In this document: piece after piece, positions 44,048 to 53,252 of the stretch | Position numbering within the stretch: the first letter of the stretch is position 1 | Layout of the letters: each line of letters opens with the position of its first letter | Position numbers and translations under genes: made by a program | Source: Halocalculus aciditolerans | GTDB lineage: Archaea > Halobacteriota > Halobacteria > Halobacteriales > Halobacteriaceae | DNA length: 64,000 nt | Assembly: GCF_014647475.1 (NCBI RefSeq) | Contig: NZ_BMPG01000004.1 | Location: 1-64,000 of the forward strand | Direction: 5' to 3' | The notes under the pieces: model-generated | What the model was told of the DNA's origin: nothing | The model's input: the letters and a program-made list of their open reading frames with translations, nothing else | Database searches by the model: none

Positions 44048-44314
44048 TCAGTCGTCGTCTCCTCGATACGCACTCCCTCGCTTCCGAATGATGAGTACGT
44101 ACAGAACCTCGTCCTCGCGGTCTGCACGACAGCCGAGGCGGAAGGGGCCGATACGGGGTTTCTGATGCGGCGTACCCTGAAGCGGTTCGAGGTAGGCGGT
44201 CGGCTCGCGCCACGGATCGTCGACGATCTCGTCCAGCTTCGACGTGATTCGCTCGCGTCCGTACGCGTCGAGGCTGTCGAACTGACGGCGGGCGCGGTCG
44301 GTTAGCTCCCAGTC
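44048..44314 (-). pseudogene. RelE/ParE-family toxin frame without a start codon
   Basis: The 88-codon frame encodes DWELTDRARRQFDSLDAYGR, then PWREPTAYLEPLQGTPHQK and RIGPFRLGCRADREDEVLYV, a complete RelE core ending in an acidic tail. It begins directly after the antitoxin TGA, in the same frame, and has no ATG, GTG or TTG of its own. An ATG 12 bases upstream (ATGGCGGAG) is in the same frame but separated by that TGA. It is either a nonsense-mutated toxin, a translational-readthrough fusion, or a sequencing error. Confidence 0.75.
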
Positions 44315-44605
44315 TCAGCCCTCCGCCATCGATTCGCCCTCGCCGTCGAGACCGTACTCCGCTTTCACCTCGTCACTGGAGTGCGTGCGGCCCTTCTGGA
44401 TGTCGACCTCGCTCGCGAGCATCGCCTTCAGGTCGGCGCGGTCGAACTCGGGGTGTTTCACCGCGTCCCGGAGGACGGCGCGAATGAACTCACTACGGTT
44501 CGTGTACCCGAGTTCCTCCCACGTCGCGTCGACGTCGTCGAGAACGGTGTCGGGCATCCGAATCTGAACCGTCGTCTGGTTCGAGGAACTATCGGCTTCA
44601 GACAT
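44315..44605 (-). CDS. Ribbon-helix-helix (CopG-like) antitoxin
   Basis: The 96-residue protein has a ribbon-helix-helix signature (TTVQIRMPDTVLDDVDATWEEL, NRSEFIRAVLRDAV) and a C-terminal toxin-binding tail (EVKAEYGLDGE). It precedes the RelE-family frame. Its tail ends MAEG then TGA in the same frame as the toxin. Confidence 0.85.
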   Translation of the reverse strand: MSEADSSSNQTTVQIRMPDTVLDDVDATWEELGYTNRSEFIRAVLRDAVKHPEFDRADLKAMLASEVDIQKGRTHSSDEVKAEYGLDGEGESMAEG

Positions 44606-45024
44606 ACCGTTGTAATGGTGATTACCACACAGAGCCATCACGCTAGTGAGATGAGTATGCACGGGAACGCTTCGAGTTCCGGTTGTCCTACCCCGCAGTG
44701 GTTTGTGGCAACGTTCTACACAGCGTTCAGTGAAGCAGGTTCGGCCGGACGAGACCACGAAGTCGACGTTTCCGAAAGCCCCCTCGCGCAAACCGCAGGA
44801 GTGTGCTTGGACGTCGTCGTTTCCGAAAGCCCCCTCGTTCTCGACGGCTGCGACTCGCTGCGCGCGCTCGCTTCACTCGCGTGCTTGCGTCGTCTCGCTC
44901 GCCGAGAACTCGGCCCCTTTCGATGCCCCACCCGGAGTGGATGTGTCGGCTGCTGGAGCGCGTCGTGTTGGTGGGTGTCCGGTAGTCCGCGCGTTTTAAC
45001 TGCCAGTCCCTCTCGTATGCTTGT
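44606..45024. other. Intergenic region with direct repeats and AglB promoter
   Basis: No gene was seen. It contains a 20-bp direct repeat (see next entry), a purine/pyrimidine-biased CTCGCTTCACTCGCG-type stretch, and at the right end TTTTAAC (44993-45000), a TATA box about 25-30 bp before the ATG at 45025. Confidence 0.6.
44767..44837. repeat. 20-bp direct repeat, two copies 51 bp apart
   Basis: CGTTTCCGAAAGCCCCCTCG occurs exactly at 44767-44786 and 44818-44837. It lies in intergenic DNA upstream of the AglB-like gene. Confidence 0.9.
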
Positions 45025-47949
45025 ATGACTGACGTGCGCGCGGCGGCCGCGGCGTTCGCCGCCGACCGCGACGGCGGCGACGACGCCCTCCGCGCCGTGC
45101 TCGCCGTCGACGAATCCGGTGACGCCTGGACGTTCGACGACGTCGATATCGACTCCGGGACGTTCGGCGAGCTCGTGTCGCGAGGCATCGTCGAGAAGGA
45201 AGACGGCGGGTATCGCGTCGCCGACCGCGCTGCGGTGCGGGCCGCCCTCGACGGCGAAGAAGTCGCGGAGGCAGAGCCGCGCGAGTTCGGGTTCTCACTC
45301 CCCAGCGTTGATCGCCGTACTGCCGGCGCGCTCTCCGGGTCGCTCCTCGTCCTCCTCGCCTTCCGACTGTTCGCGCTCCCGGACGTCTACCAGCTCGGCC
45401 GCACCGTCCTCCTCGCGAACGACCCCTACTACTACCGCTACTGGCTCTTCCAGTTCCTCCAGACCGGTGGGAGTCCGCTGACCGTTCCCGAGGGGATTCG
45501 CATCGGCGAACCCCTCTACGTCCTCTTCCTCCAAGTTCTCACGACGCTGCTCGGCGGGACGGAGCGCGCCGCGAACCTCGTCCTCGCCTGGTATCCCGTG
45601 GTCACTGCACTCGTCACCGGCGTCGCCGTGTATCTCACTGCCGTTCGGCTCACGGACGACCGCCGCGTCGGGGTCGCGAGTGTGTTGATTCTGGCTGTCA
45701 CGCCCGCACACGCCTACCGAACGGCGATCGGGTTCTCCGACCACCACCCCTTCGACTTCTTCGTTCTTTCCCTCAGTCTGCTCGCCGTCGTCGCCCTCAC
45801 CGCGAAGAAGACCGACACGTTCGACGACGTCCTCCGCGCGGACGTGCTTCCGTGGGCCGCCGCCTTCGGTATCACTGTCGGCTTCCAGGTCCTCGCCTGG
45901 AACGCCGGCCCCCTCCTCCTCCTTCCGCTCGCCGTCTACGCGCTTCTCGCTTCGCTCGCCGCCGTCGACGGCGATACCTCACCACTCGCCCGACTCACAC
46001 CGCTCGCGATCGGGCTCGCGCTCGGCTCCGTGGTTTCCCTCCTCGGCCACTACGGCGCAGGCTGGCAGGAAACCTACATGGCCATCACGCCCCTCCTCCT
46101 GCTCGCCGGGACGGTTGCCGTCGCGCTCGTCGCCGAAGGAGCGAGCCGCCGTGGCCTCGGCGTCCGCGTCGTCGCCGCGAGCGTCTTCGGCGCAGGCCTC
46201 GTCGTCTTCGCGCTCTCGTACGTCCTGCTCCCCGAGTTCGGCTCCGAGTTCGTCCAGCAGGTCAGTCAGCTCTTCCTCCACACCGGCCAAGAGAACATCG
46301 CCGAGGTTCGCAGCCTCTTCTCCACCCAGTTCGGCATTATCACCGGCCCCTTCTTCTTCTTCGGCCTCTCCCTCTTCTTCGCCATCCCCGCCTTCGCCTG
46401 GGCCGCCTGGCACGGCTGGAACCACGACCGCCCCGCGTGGCTCGTCGCGTCCGCCTACGCCTGGGTCTTCTTCGTCCTCACTATCGCCCAGGTCCGGTTT
46501 GCGGGGGAATTGGCGATTGTCGGGGCGGTGTTTGGTGGGTTCGCCTTTGTGTGGCTGGCGAATCGGCTGGAGTTAGCCGCCGCTCCAGGGATCGGCGAGT
46601 CGTCGACGTCGAACCCCTGGCGCGACGACGACTCTGAAGAAGCCACGTTCACGCTTCCAGACGCGCGGACTGTGGGGTCACTCTTCGTGGTGTTCCTGCT
46701 CATCGGCGGCCTCTGCGCGATGATGACGCCCATTCGGACCGGGGCAATCACCCACGACGCCAGTACGGTGCAGACGGCGAACGCCATGAACGAGTACGCC
46801 GAGACGCACAACCAGACCTGGCCCGAGAACTACGTGTTCAGTGAATGGAGCAATAATCGGGTGTATAACGCGTTTGTGAGTGGGCAGTCGAAGAGTTATG
46901 GGTATGCCCGCGCGAACTACGTGGACTTCCTCACCAGCACGAACGGGAGCGAGTGGTACCAGACGCTCGGGTCTAGACGCGGATTCGTCGTGACGCAGCC
47001 GTACCCCGCCGTGAACGCCTCCGAGGACTCGCTCTACTACAAACTCCAAGAGCAGTGGGGCGTTGGCACTAAGCACTACCGAGCCATCTACGGCAGCGAG
47101 AACGGCAAGAAAGCCTTCGAGACCGTCGAAGGAGCGACAATTACTGGCCCTGCGAACGGAAGTCAAAGCCAGCTCTCCGGAACAATCACTGTTGACGGGC
47201 AGTCCGTCGACGTCAATCAGAACGTCGACGTCAATCACGGCGTCTACGTGACGAATATCTCCAACCCCGGTACATACACTGTGAACGGGCAATCAGTGAC
47301 CGTGAGCGAAGACGACGTCGCCGACGGCGACCGCGTCTCCACATTCGACGGCCCCGGCGTCGCCTCCTACTCCTTCAACGAAGGCGAAGGCGACGTAGCC
47401 TACGACCGCTGGGGCGGCCATCACGCCAAATTGCACAACGTTAGCTGGACAGAGGGTGTGAACGGGAGCGCCGTCGAATTCAACGGGAGCGGATACGTGC
47501 AAGCCCCCGTCCCGAGTCAAGACGAATTTACTGTGAGTTTGTGGGTGAAACCGGACGAGTTGGACACGACGAGCGGGAACGACTATCGGCACTTAGTGCG
47601 TGGTTCGACCGGGGCGATGTTAATTCTCGAAGAGAATGGTCGGGTGTCGTTTCGGATTCCAGGAGGAGAGAGACGTCTCTGGATGGCAGGTCAAATCTCT
47701 AACGACGAGTGGAGCCATATCACAGCAGTCTACAACGGAGAGTCACGAAGTCTCTACATCAATGGGGAGAACGTTGGCACACAGGAAGTCAGTAACGAGA
47801 ACGCAGACTGGGGCCCGTGGATTCGAATTGGCGGTAACGCAGGTCTCAGCCACACCTTTAACGGCAGTATCGACTCGACACAGGTCTATGGACGCGCGTT
47901 AACGGAGGGCGAAGTGAAGAACCAGACATCACGGGCGGGTGGGCAGTGA
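45025..47949 (+). CDS. STT3/AglB-like oligosaccharyltransferase with LamG domain
   Basis: The 974-residue protein has an N-terminal wHTH-like soluble region (1-85), a GT-C membrane domain with about 12-13 helices, and an extracellular part. The metal/substrate motifs are there: NDPYY (132-136) and SDHHP (238-242). The WWDYG acceptor-recognition motif, however, reads SEWSNNR at about residue 609. A LamG/concanavalin-type domain fills 775-970, unlike ordinary AglB. A glycan-transfer role is inferred from fold and locus; activity is doubtful without WWDYG. Confidence 0.85.
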   Translation: MTDVRAAAAAFAADRDGGDDALRAVLAVDESGDAWTFDDVDIDSGTFGELVSRGIVEKEDGGYRVADRAAVRAALDGEEVAEAEPREFGFSLPSVDRRTAGALSGSLLVLLAFRLFALPDVYQLGRTVLLANDPYYYRYWLFQFLQTGGSPLTVPEGIRIGEPLYVLFLQVLTTLLGGTERAANLVLAWYPVVTALVTGVAVYLTAVRLTDDRRVGVASVLILAVTPAHAYRTAIGFSDHHPFDFFVLSLSLLAVVALTAKKTDTFDDVLRADVLPWAAAFGITVGFQVLAWNAGPLLLLPLAVYALLASLAAVDGDTSPLARLTPLAIGLALGSVVSLLGHYGAGWQETYMAITPLLLLAGTVAVALVAEGASRRGLGVRVVAASVFGAGLVVFALSYVLLPEFGSEFVQQVSQLFLHTGQENIAEVRSLFSTQFGIITGPFFFFGLSLFFAIPAFAWAAWHGWNHDRPAWLVASAYAWVFFVLTIAQVRFAGELAIVGAVFGGFAFVWLANRLELAAAPGIGESSTSNPWRDDDSEEATFTLPDARTVGSLFVVFLLIGGLCAMMTPIRTGAITHDASTVQTANAMNEYAETHNQTWPENYVFSEWSNNRVYNAFVSGQSKSYGYARANYVDFLTSTNGSEWYQTLGSRRGFVVTQPYPAVNASEDSLYYKLQEQWGVGTKHYRAIYGSENGKKAFETVEGATITGPANGSQSQLSGTITVDGQSVDVNQNVDVNHGVYVTNISNPGTYTVNGQSVTVSEDDVADGDRVSTFDGPGVASYSFNEGEGDVAYDRWGGHHAKLHNVSWTEGVNGSAVEFNGSGYVQAPVPSQDEFTVSLWVKPDELDTTSGNDYRHLVRGSTGAMLILEENGRVSFRIPGGERRLWMAGQISNDEWSHITAVYNGESRSLYINGENVGTQEVSNENADWGPWIRIGGNAGLSHTFNGSIDSTQVYGRALTEGEVKNQTSRAGGQ

Positions 47950-47950
47950 A

Positions 47951-49036
47951 ATGATTCGAGTTGGTGTAAATAGCCGTTCGCTCTCGAAGCCCGAGCCGAC
48001 TGGTGTGAGCCGATATACGCGGAATATCGTTGAAGCATTAAATCGTCGAGACGACGTTGAGTTGGTTCTGCTTGGCGTAGACGAACGACCGGAAGGGGTT
48101 AGCAGTGAGGCCGATGTCTTGAGTACGGGAGCAGCACCACACAGCGGTCTGAGAGCCCACTTCTGGGAACAGTTTATTCTTCCGCGGACCGCATCACAAA
48201 TCGACATTGACGTCCTCTACGTCCCGTCTGGAAACCCTCCGATATACGCTCCTGTTCCAGTCGTGGGGACAATTCATGACTTGAGCCCGATCCGACACCC
48301 AGAATGGTTCTCAAACAAGTACGCTCTCCTCTACCGAATTGTAACACCACTCGCTATCCGAGGAACCTCGCATATCGTCGCGATATCTGAGTTCACTCGA
48401 CAAGAGATTGACTCCCTCTACGACACTCAATCTCCGATAAGTGTGGTCCATAACGGGATACCAGGACGTGTAGAGCCTACCAAGCCCGATGACGCACCGG
48501 CTACCGAGTCATACTTTCTGTACGTCGGAAGTACGAATCCCAGAAAGAACCTGAATCGACTGGTATCTGCCTATCAAACCTACCGAGAAGGTAGGTCCGA
48601 TCCCAAATCACTGGTGCTAGTTGGGCCTGACAAAGACGTTCACGGACAAACCGCGCTTAGAAATGGTAGTGGTGTCCAAAGAATGGGATACGTAAGTGAC
48701 GCCGAGCTGGAGTGGCTATACCAGAACGCCGTTGGCTTCGTTTACCCGAGCCTCTACGAGGGGTTCGGAATGCCAATTCTTGAATCAATGCGAGCAGGCA
48801 CCCCCGTTCTGACGAGTCGTAATGGGGCAACAGAAGAGGTTGCAGACGATGCGGCAGTGCTCGTCGACCCGACAGACACGGCAGCTATCGCACAAGGACT
48901 TACCGAGGTCATCAAGCGTAGATCGGAACTAATCGATGCAGGCAGAGAACGAACACAGATGTTCTCTTGGGACCGAGCGGCCGAACAGTATGTGGAAGTT
49001 TTCCACCAAGCCGCAAGTTCGGAGGGCGCAAAATGA
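47951..49036 (+). CDS. Glycosyltransferase family 4 (first)
   Basis: The 361-residue GT-B enzyme starts MIRVGVNSRSLSKPEPTGVSRY and has HDLSPIRHPEWF in the N-lobe. The C-lobe has YVGSTNPRKNLNRLV (nucleotide-binding) and YEGFGMPILESM, the E-x7-E motif. It adds a sugar to a lipid-linked glycan. ATGA overlap with the next gene. It is the first gene of the AT-rich block. Confidence 0.92.
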   Translation: MIRVGVNSRSLSKPEPTGVSRYTRNIVEALNRRDDVELVLLGVDERPEGVSSEADVLSTGAAPHSGLRAHFWEQFILPRTASQIDIDVLYVPSGNPPIYAPVPVVGTIHDLSPIRHPEWFSNKYALLYRIVTPLAIRGTSHIVAISEFTRQEIDSLYDTQSPISVVHNGIPGRVEPTKPDDAPATESYFLYVGSTNPRKNLNRLVSAYQTYREGRSDPKSLVLVGPDKDVHGQTALRNGSGVQRMGYVSDAELEWLYQNAVGFVYPSLYEGFGMPILESMRAGTPVLTSRNGATEEVADDAAVLVDPTDTAAIAQGLTEVIKRRSELIDAGRERTQMFSWDRAAEQYVEVFHQAASSEGAK

Positions 49037-50127
49037 AGATAGTTCACGCCGGGAAATACTACTACCCGGATAAAGGAGGAATTGAACAAGTCATACAGAC
49101 ACTCGCCGAGGGAGCGGCCGATAGAGGACACGACGCGAACGTAGTTGCGGCAGCGTCCGGTTGGCGGGGGGGATCATTCAAGCACAACGGCGTTGATGTG
49201 ACGAAGTCCGGGGAGATGGCACAAATGATGGGAGTTCCTGCAGCACCGACTTATCCACTCAAACTCCGCCGAGCTGCTCAAAGCGCTGATGTCGTTCATC
49301 ACCACCTCCCCAATCCGCTTGACGTTGGTTCGTCATTCATTCTAAACCACGATGGTGTTGATATCGTCACGTATCACAGCGATATCGTCCGCCAGTCAGA
49401 GTTCTTGCGAGCTTATCGCCCTATCCTCCGAAAGTTCCTCAAATCCGTTGACGGGATTATCACCACCTCTCCACAGCTCCGAGAGAACTCCTCAATACTG
49501 AAAGAGTTTCAGGAGAAAACGACGGTCATCCCACTTGGAATCGACTTAGAGCAATATCGGCCAGACGAAATCCAATCCTACGATATTGACAAGCCAGTTG
49601 TCCTTTTCGTCGGACGGCTGAACTACTATAAGGGCGTAGAATATCTGGTTCGCGCAGCGGCACAAATCAACGCAAGAGTCGTCATCGTTGGCGATGGCGA
49701 CCGACGAGAGTCTCTTGAAGAGCTTACTACCGAGCTCGGCGTCGACGACTGCGTCTCCTTTGAAGGGAAGGTCAGCGAGCAGAGTTTAAAGCGATGGTAC
49801 AAGACAGCAGACGTATTCGCCCTCCCCAGCATTGAACCCAGTGAAGCCTTCGGCGTCGTTCAGCTCGAAGCGATGGCGTTCGAAACGCCCGTCGTAAATA
49901 CGGATTTACCAACTGGGGTTCCCTGGGTGAGTAAGGACGGTGAAACCGGTTTTACCATCCACTCCTCGTCATCAGAACAGCTATCCGAGGCTCTAAGAAA
50001 ACTGTTACTGGATGAGGGACTGCGTAACCATCTTGGAACTAAAGCCCGCCAACGAGTAGAAGAGAAATTCGAAAAAAACCATATGGTAAATAAGACGATC
50101 AAGTTTTACGAACAGAATAATGAGTGA
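49033..50127 (+). CDS. Glycosyltransferase family 4 (second)
   Basis: The 364-residue retaining GT-B enzyme has the GG loop YYPDKGGIEQVIQTL and the UDP/GDP-sugar lobe LFVGRLNYYKGVEYLV. It also has the E-x7-E motif EPSEAFGVVQLEAMA. It overlaps the first GT4 by 4 bases and the ligase gene by 8 bases, so the three form one translation unit. Confidence 0.93.
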   Translation: MKIVHAGKYYYPDKGGIEQVIQTLAEGAADRGHDANVVAAASGWRGGSFKHNGVDVTKSGEMAQMMGVPAAPTYPLKLRRAAQSADVVHHHLPNPLDVGSSFILNHDGVDIVTYHSDIVRQSEFLRAYRPILRKFLKSVDGIITTSPQLRENSSILKEFQEKTTVIPLGIDLEQYRPDEIQSYDIDKPVVLFVGRLNYYKGVEYLVRAAAQINARVVIVGDGDRRESLEELTTELGVDDCVSFEGKVSEQSLKRWYKTADVFALPSIEPSEAFGVVQLEAMAFETPVVNTDLPTGVPWVSKDGETGFTIHSSSSEQLSEALRKLLLDEGLRNHLGTKARQRVEEKFEKNHMVNKTIKFYEQNNE

Positions 50128-51736
50128 ACCTAATCCGATAAAAGTGGTAAGAAAGCTCTGTTCAGACACGGGGAAGACGGACCAATTTGTTAGACTTACA
50201 TTAGCTCTTACAATAGGAATATTTATAATAGTTCCAACACTTACAGTGGCTCTCCGGTTTGTAATACCACAACCACTAGCGTCGTTGACTTCCTTGGGAC
50301 TAGTGGTTGGAAGCTACTCATTAGGGGCGATATACAGGCAGCACACGAGGCAGGGAATTGTAGCCGCACTATTAGTATTCATTACAATATCAGCAAATGT
50401 TCCTTTAGGGACAGAAGAGGCAATCCTATTTTCAATAGGGCCACAGATACTACTTGCTCAAGTTCCGATGGTAATGGCGGTTTTCGCATTATGGCACAAA
50501 TTTGAACGGGTCTCAGTAAGTACAGTAGTATTTTTATTAGGAATCAGCGTGTGGCCGATAATCTCCGCGCCCGTTATCCCAGGACCACGACCAACTATGG
50601 CGGTTTACTACGGGATCTACCTAGCACAAGCTGCAGTCACATATTATATATTTCACCAATCCATAATATCTAAGATAATTACAATTGAAGAGTTCATACA
50701 AAGCACACTAGTTGTTGTGTTTGGACATATAATATTCAGCATCATGCAATTGATTAATTCTCAACCAATCGGGTTATCATATCTAGGTGAGTCTACTAGA
50801 GGGACAATTGCCACAATCACACAATTTGGGGTGACAGTTCAAATAGGACCCTATATTAGTGGATTGGCCGGGGGGGGAGCACTTACAGTTCTATTAGTAA
50901 GCACGCTTCCAGCGGCGATTATCTTGGGAGTGGTTAAGACAGATTTACGTTGGATGTTGGTCGCGATCGCATCTACTGCAATTATCCGTATGACTGCGTG
51001 GGATTCAGCAAAAGGGGGGGCGCTTATTGGACTCACAGTCACCCTATTGATAATCATACATTATGGGTATTATAAGAAACGTGAGTATATACAAGGAGCA
51101 TTCGTTACAGTCATTCTGTCAGTTGGTGTCCTACTGCTCTCAGCTCGGCGCACCATTTCGAAAAGGTCAGCAGCCACACAGAACAAGAATGAGAATCCAA
51201 CCAATAGTACGGTTGGACAAAAACAACCAGAAACCCATGGCACATCAGCTGGTTCAACACCAGAATGGCAGAGGAAGTTCCTCCAAGGGGAGTGGTCAAA
51301 CAAGATTAATGCCAATATACCAATATTCGATACATCGAATCTTTCGCCAAGAATTCACCAATATATCAGTGGAATTGATCTGGCGCTACAATATCCGGTA
51401 ACAGGCATCGGAGGTGCAAATTATTACTATATTTCATCTCAAGTAGATGGAAAAGAGAGAGTCATGCATAATATAACTATAGCAATACTGGCTGAGACAG
51501 GAATTATTGGCTTATTACTGTGGGGAGGGCTGTTTCTAACATCAATTAAACAAGGGCTAAATACTATCATACAAACCAGTGACACCACGAAATCATATAC
51601 ATTATTAGCCATTATCGCAGGCCTAATATCGACGCTCGCTCAGTTACAATTTAGCCCCCATCTAATTAGCCATACAGCTCTGTTCCCATTAATGGCGATG
51701 CTTGGAGCGCTAGCGGGTACAGGTCGAAGAGACTGA
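50120..51736 (+). CDS. O-antigen ligase/polymerase-like membrane protein (Wzy/WaaL type)
   Basis: The 538-residue polytopic protein has about 12 membrane segments and a large soluble loop between 360 and 440. Features of the family: SAKGGALIGLTVTLL and MHNITIAILAETGIIGLLLWGG, the common Wzy_C-type stretch with the conserved His and Glu. It would polymerise or transfer a lipid-linked glycan. Confidence 0.83.
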   Translation: MSEPNPIKVVRKLCSDTGKTDQFVRLTLALTIGIFIIVPTLTVALRFVIPQPLASLTSLGLVVGSYSLGAIYRQHTRQGIVAALLVFITISANVPLGTEEAILFSIGPQILLAQVPMVMAVFALWHKFERVSVSTVVFLLGISVWPIISAPVIPGPRPTMAVYYGIYLAQAAVTYYIFHQSIISKIITIEEFIQSTLVVVFGHIIFSIMQLINSQPIGLSYLGESTRGTIATITQFGVTVQIGPYISGLAGGGALTVLLVSTLPAAIILGVVKTDLRWMLVAIASTAIIRMTAWDSAKGGALIGLTVTLLIIIHYGYYKKREYIQGAFVTVILSVGVLLLSARRTISKRSAATQNKNENPTNSTVGQKQPETHGTSAGSTPEWQRKFLQGEWSNKINANIPIFDTSNLSPRIHQYISGIDLALQYPVTGIGGANYYYISSQVDGKERVMHNITIAILAETGIIGLLLWGGLFLTSIKQGLNTIIQTSDTTKSYTLLAIIAGLISTLAQLQFSPHLISHTALFPLMAMLGALAGTGRRD

Positions 51737-51737
51737 T

Positions 51738-53165
51738 TTAGGTAGATATCGGTGAGAACTCCCGTAAGAGGCGTATATCTTCCTCGTCAAGAACCCTCAT
51801 CAGCAAACACAAAACCGTGTATGTGAATATTCCAACTGTCACATGAACAAAAAGGCCACCAGGAGAATGGAGAACGACCAAGGCCATAGCAAATGAACAA
51901 ACAATAGATTTCAATATGCTAACTAATATCGTGTTGCTAATAAAATAGCCTAGGCACTTAGCCGCATAAGACGTATAGGCGAGACCAATTGCTGCGGTGA
52001 TAACAGTCGCAATCGCAGCACCAAGAACACCAACGTGCACAATCAAGATTGCATTGAGTATAACGTTAGACGTCAGTTCAATTGCCGAAGCCCGTAGATT
52101 TGCAGACTGTGCATCTAAGGCCTTTAGTAAATATGCAAAGGGCCAAGAGAGGGAGATCAAGACAAAATTCCAGATTAGTATTCGAAGAATTATTGAAGAA
52201 CGATCGTATTGTGGGCCGAAGAGAAGTGATATCAAATTTGGAGAGATACAGACAACTCCGAAACCCATTGGAATAGAAATAATTGACACATATTTTATTA
52301 GGCGTCCAAATAAGAAGGAGAGTTCCACCTCATCTGATTTACGAGACATCATTGGATAGACACTCAAAACCAGAGGAGACATCACAGACACAAGCCCCAT
52401 CATGATTTTATATGGTGCACTGTACATCCCAACCGAACTAGTACCGATTAATTTGGAAAGCATGAGAACATCAATATTGTTATAGAGTGTCACTAATCCA
52501 CCAGAAAGGGCGAATGGGATCGTAGCAGAAAGTATTGTTCTAATTCCGATAAAAGATATTGAGAGATGAGTGTTGTCAAACACATGGCAGTAAAGAGCAA
52601 ATGAGAAGGCCAAAGAAATGAGATTCGAGAGGATATAAATTGATGAAAGCATGAAAATACCACCGGAAGACTGCATGAGGAACCAACCACCACCGAGTTT
52701 GATAGAAGCACGCAGTACCTCTGAGAGAGCTGTAATCCACATCAAGTCATGACCGTTGAATGTAGAATGAAACGAACGGGTTAGATACCGAAATACAAGG
52801 CTGACCGCGAAGAGAGCAGAGCAAATGAGAACGACAGACGAATATCCAAGCAATAGTGACGATACAACAACAAGAGGAACCATAATAACTCCCGCAAAGA
52901 ATCGAATAGAAAGTAGCGAAGTTGTATAACGTGCGGTCAGGGAGGACGACCGTGCGACTTCCCGAGTAACAACTTCATCTGCACCAAGGCTAACGAGAAT
53001 TGAGAAGACGGATGCAAGAGAGAGAGCGGCAGCAAATGAGCCAAAATCATCAGGTCCAAGATACCAAACAACAAGCGTAAAAAACCAAAAGTCGAATGCC
53101 TTAGATATTAGGTTAGAGGTAAATAAAGAGGAGACGTTACGGAGAACAGGAGGAAGACGCACCAT
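51738..53165 (-). CDS. Polysaccharide flippase (MATE/MviN-like, Wzx type)
   Basis: The 475-residue protein has about 12-14 hydrophobic segments. It begins VRLPPVLRNVSSLFTSNLISKAFDFWFF and has the flippase pattern LGPDDFGSFAAALSLASV, GADEVVTREVARSS. It moves lipid-linked glycan across the membrane. It is on the opposite strand between two plus-strand transferases; its start diverges from the GT4 at 53253 with an 87-base spacer. Confidence 0.88.
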   Translation of the reverse strand: MVRLPPVLRNVSSLFTSNLISKAFDFWFFTLVVWYLGPDDFGSFAAALSLASVFSILVSLGADEVVTREVARSSSLTARYTTSLLSIRFFAGVIMVPLVVVSSLLLGYSSVVLICSALFAVSLVFRYLTRSFHSTFNGHDLMWITALSEVLRASIKLGGGWFLMQSSGGIFMLSSIYILSNLISLAFSFALYCHVFDNTHLSISFIGIRTILSATIPFALSGGLVTLYNNIDVLMLSKLIGTSSVGMYSAPYKIMMGLVSVMSPLVLSVYPMMSRKSDEVELSFLFGRLIKYVSIISIPMGFGVVCISPNLISLLFGPQYDRSSIILRILIWNFVLISLSWPFAYLLKALDAQSANLRASAIELTSNVILNAILIVHVGVLGAAIATVITAAIGLAYTSYAAKCLGYFISNTILVSILKSIVCSFAMALVVLHSPGGLFVHVTVGIFTYTVLCLLMRVLDEEDIRLLREFSPIST

Positions 53166-53252
53166 AGAGGCACATGACTGTCTGTCTTAATAAAGAGATG
53201 GCGATTGCGATATCGAAACGACGATGATATACAAGAAGTTAGAACCACTATA

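Noticed and set aside
43732-44091. Plus-strand 119-codon frame across the PIN fragment
   Set aside because: It is antisense to the PIN remnant and has no domain; the minus-strand frame matches a known fold.
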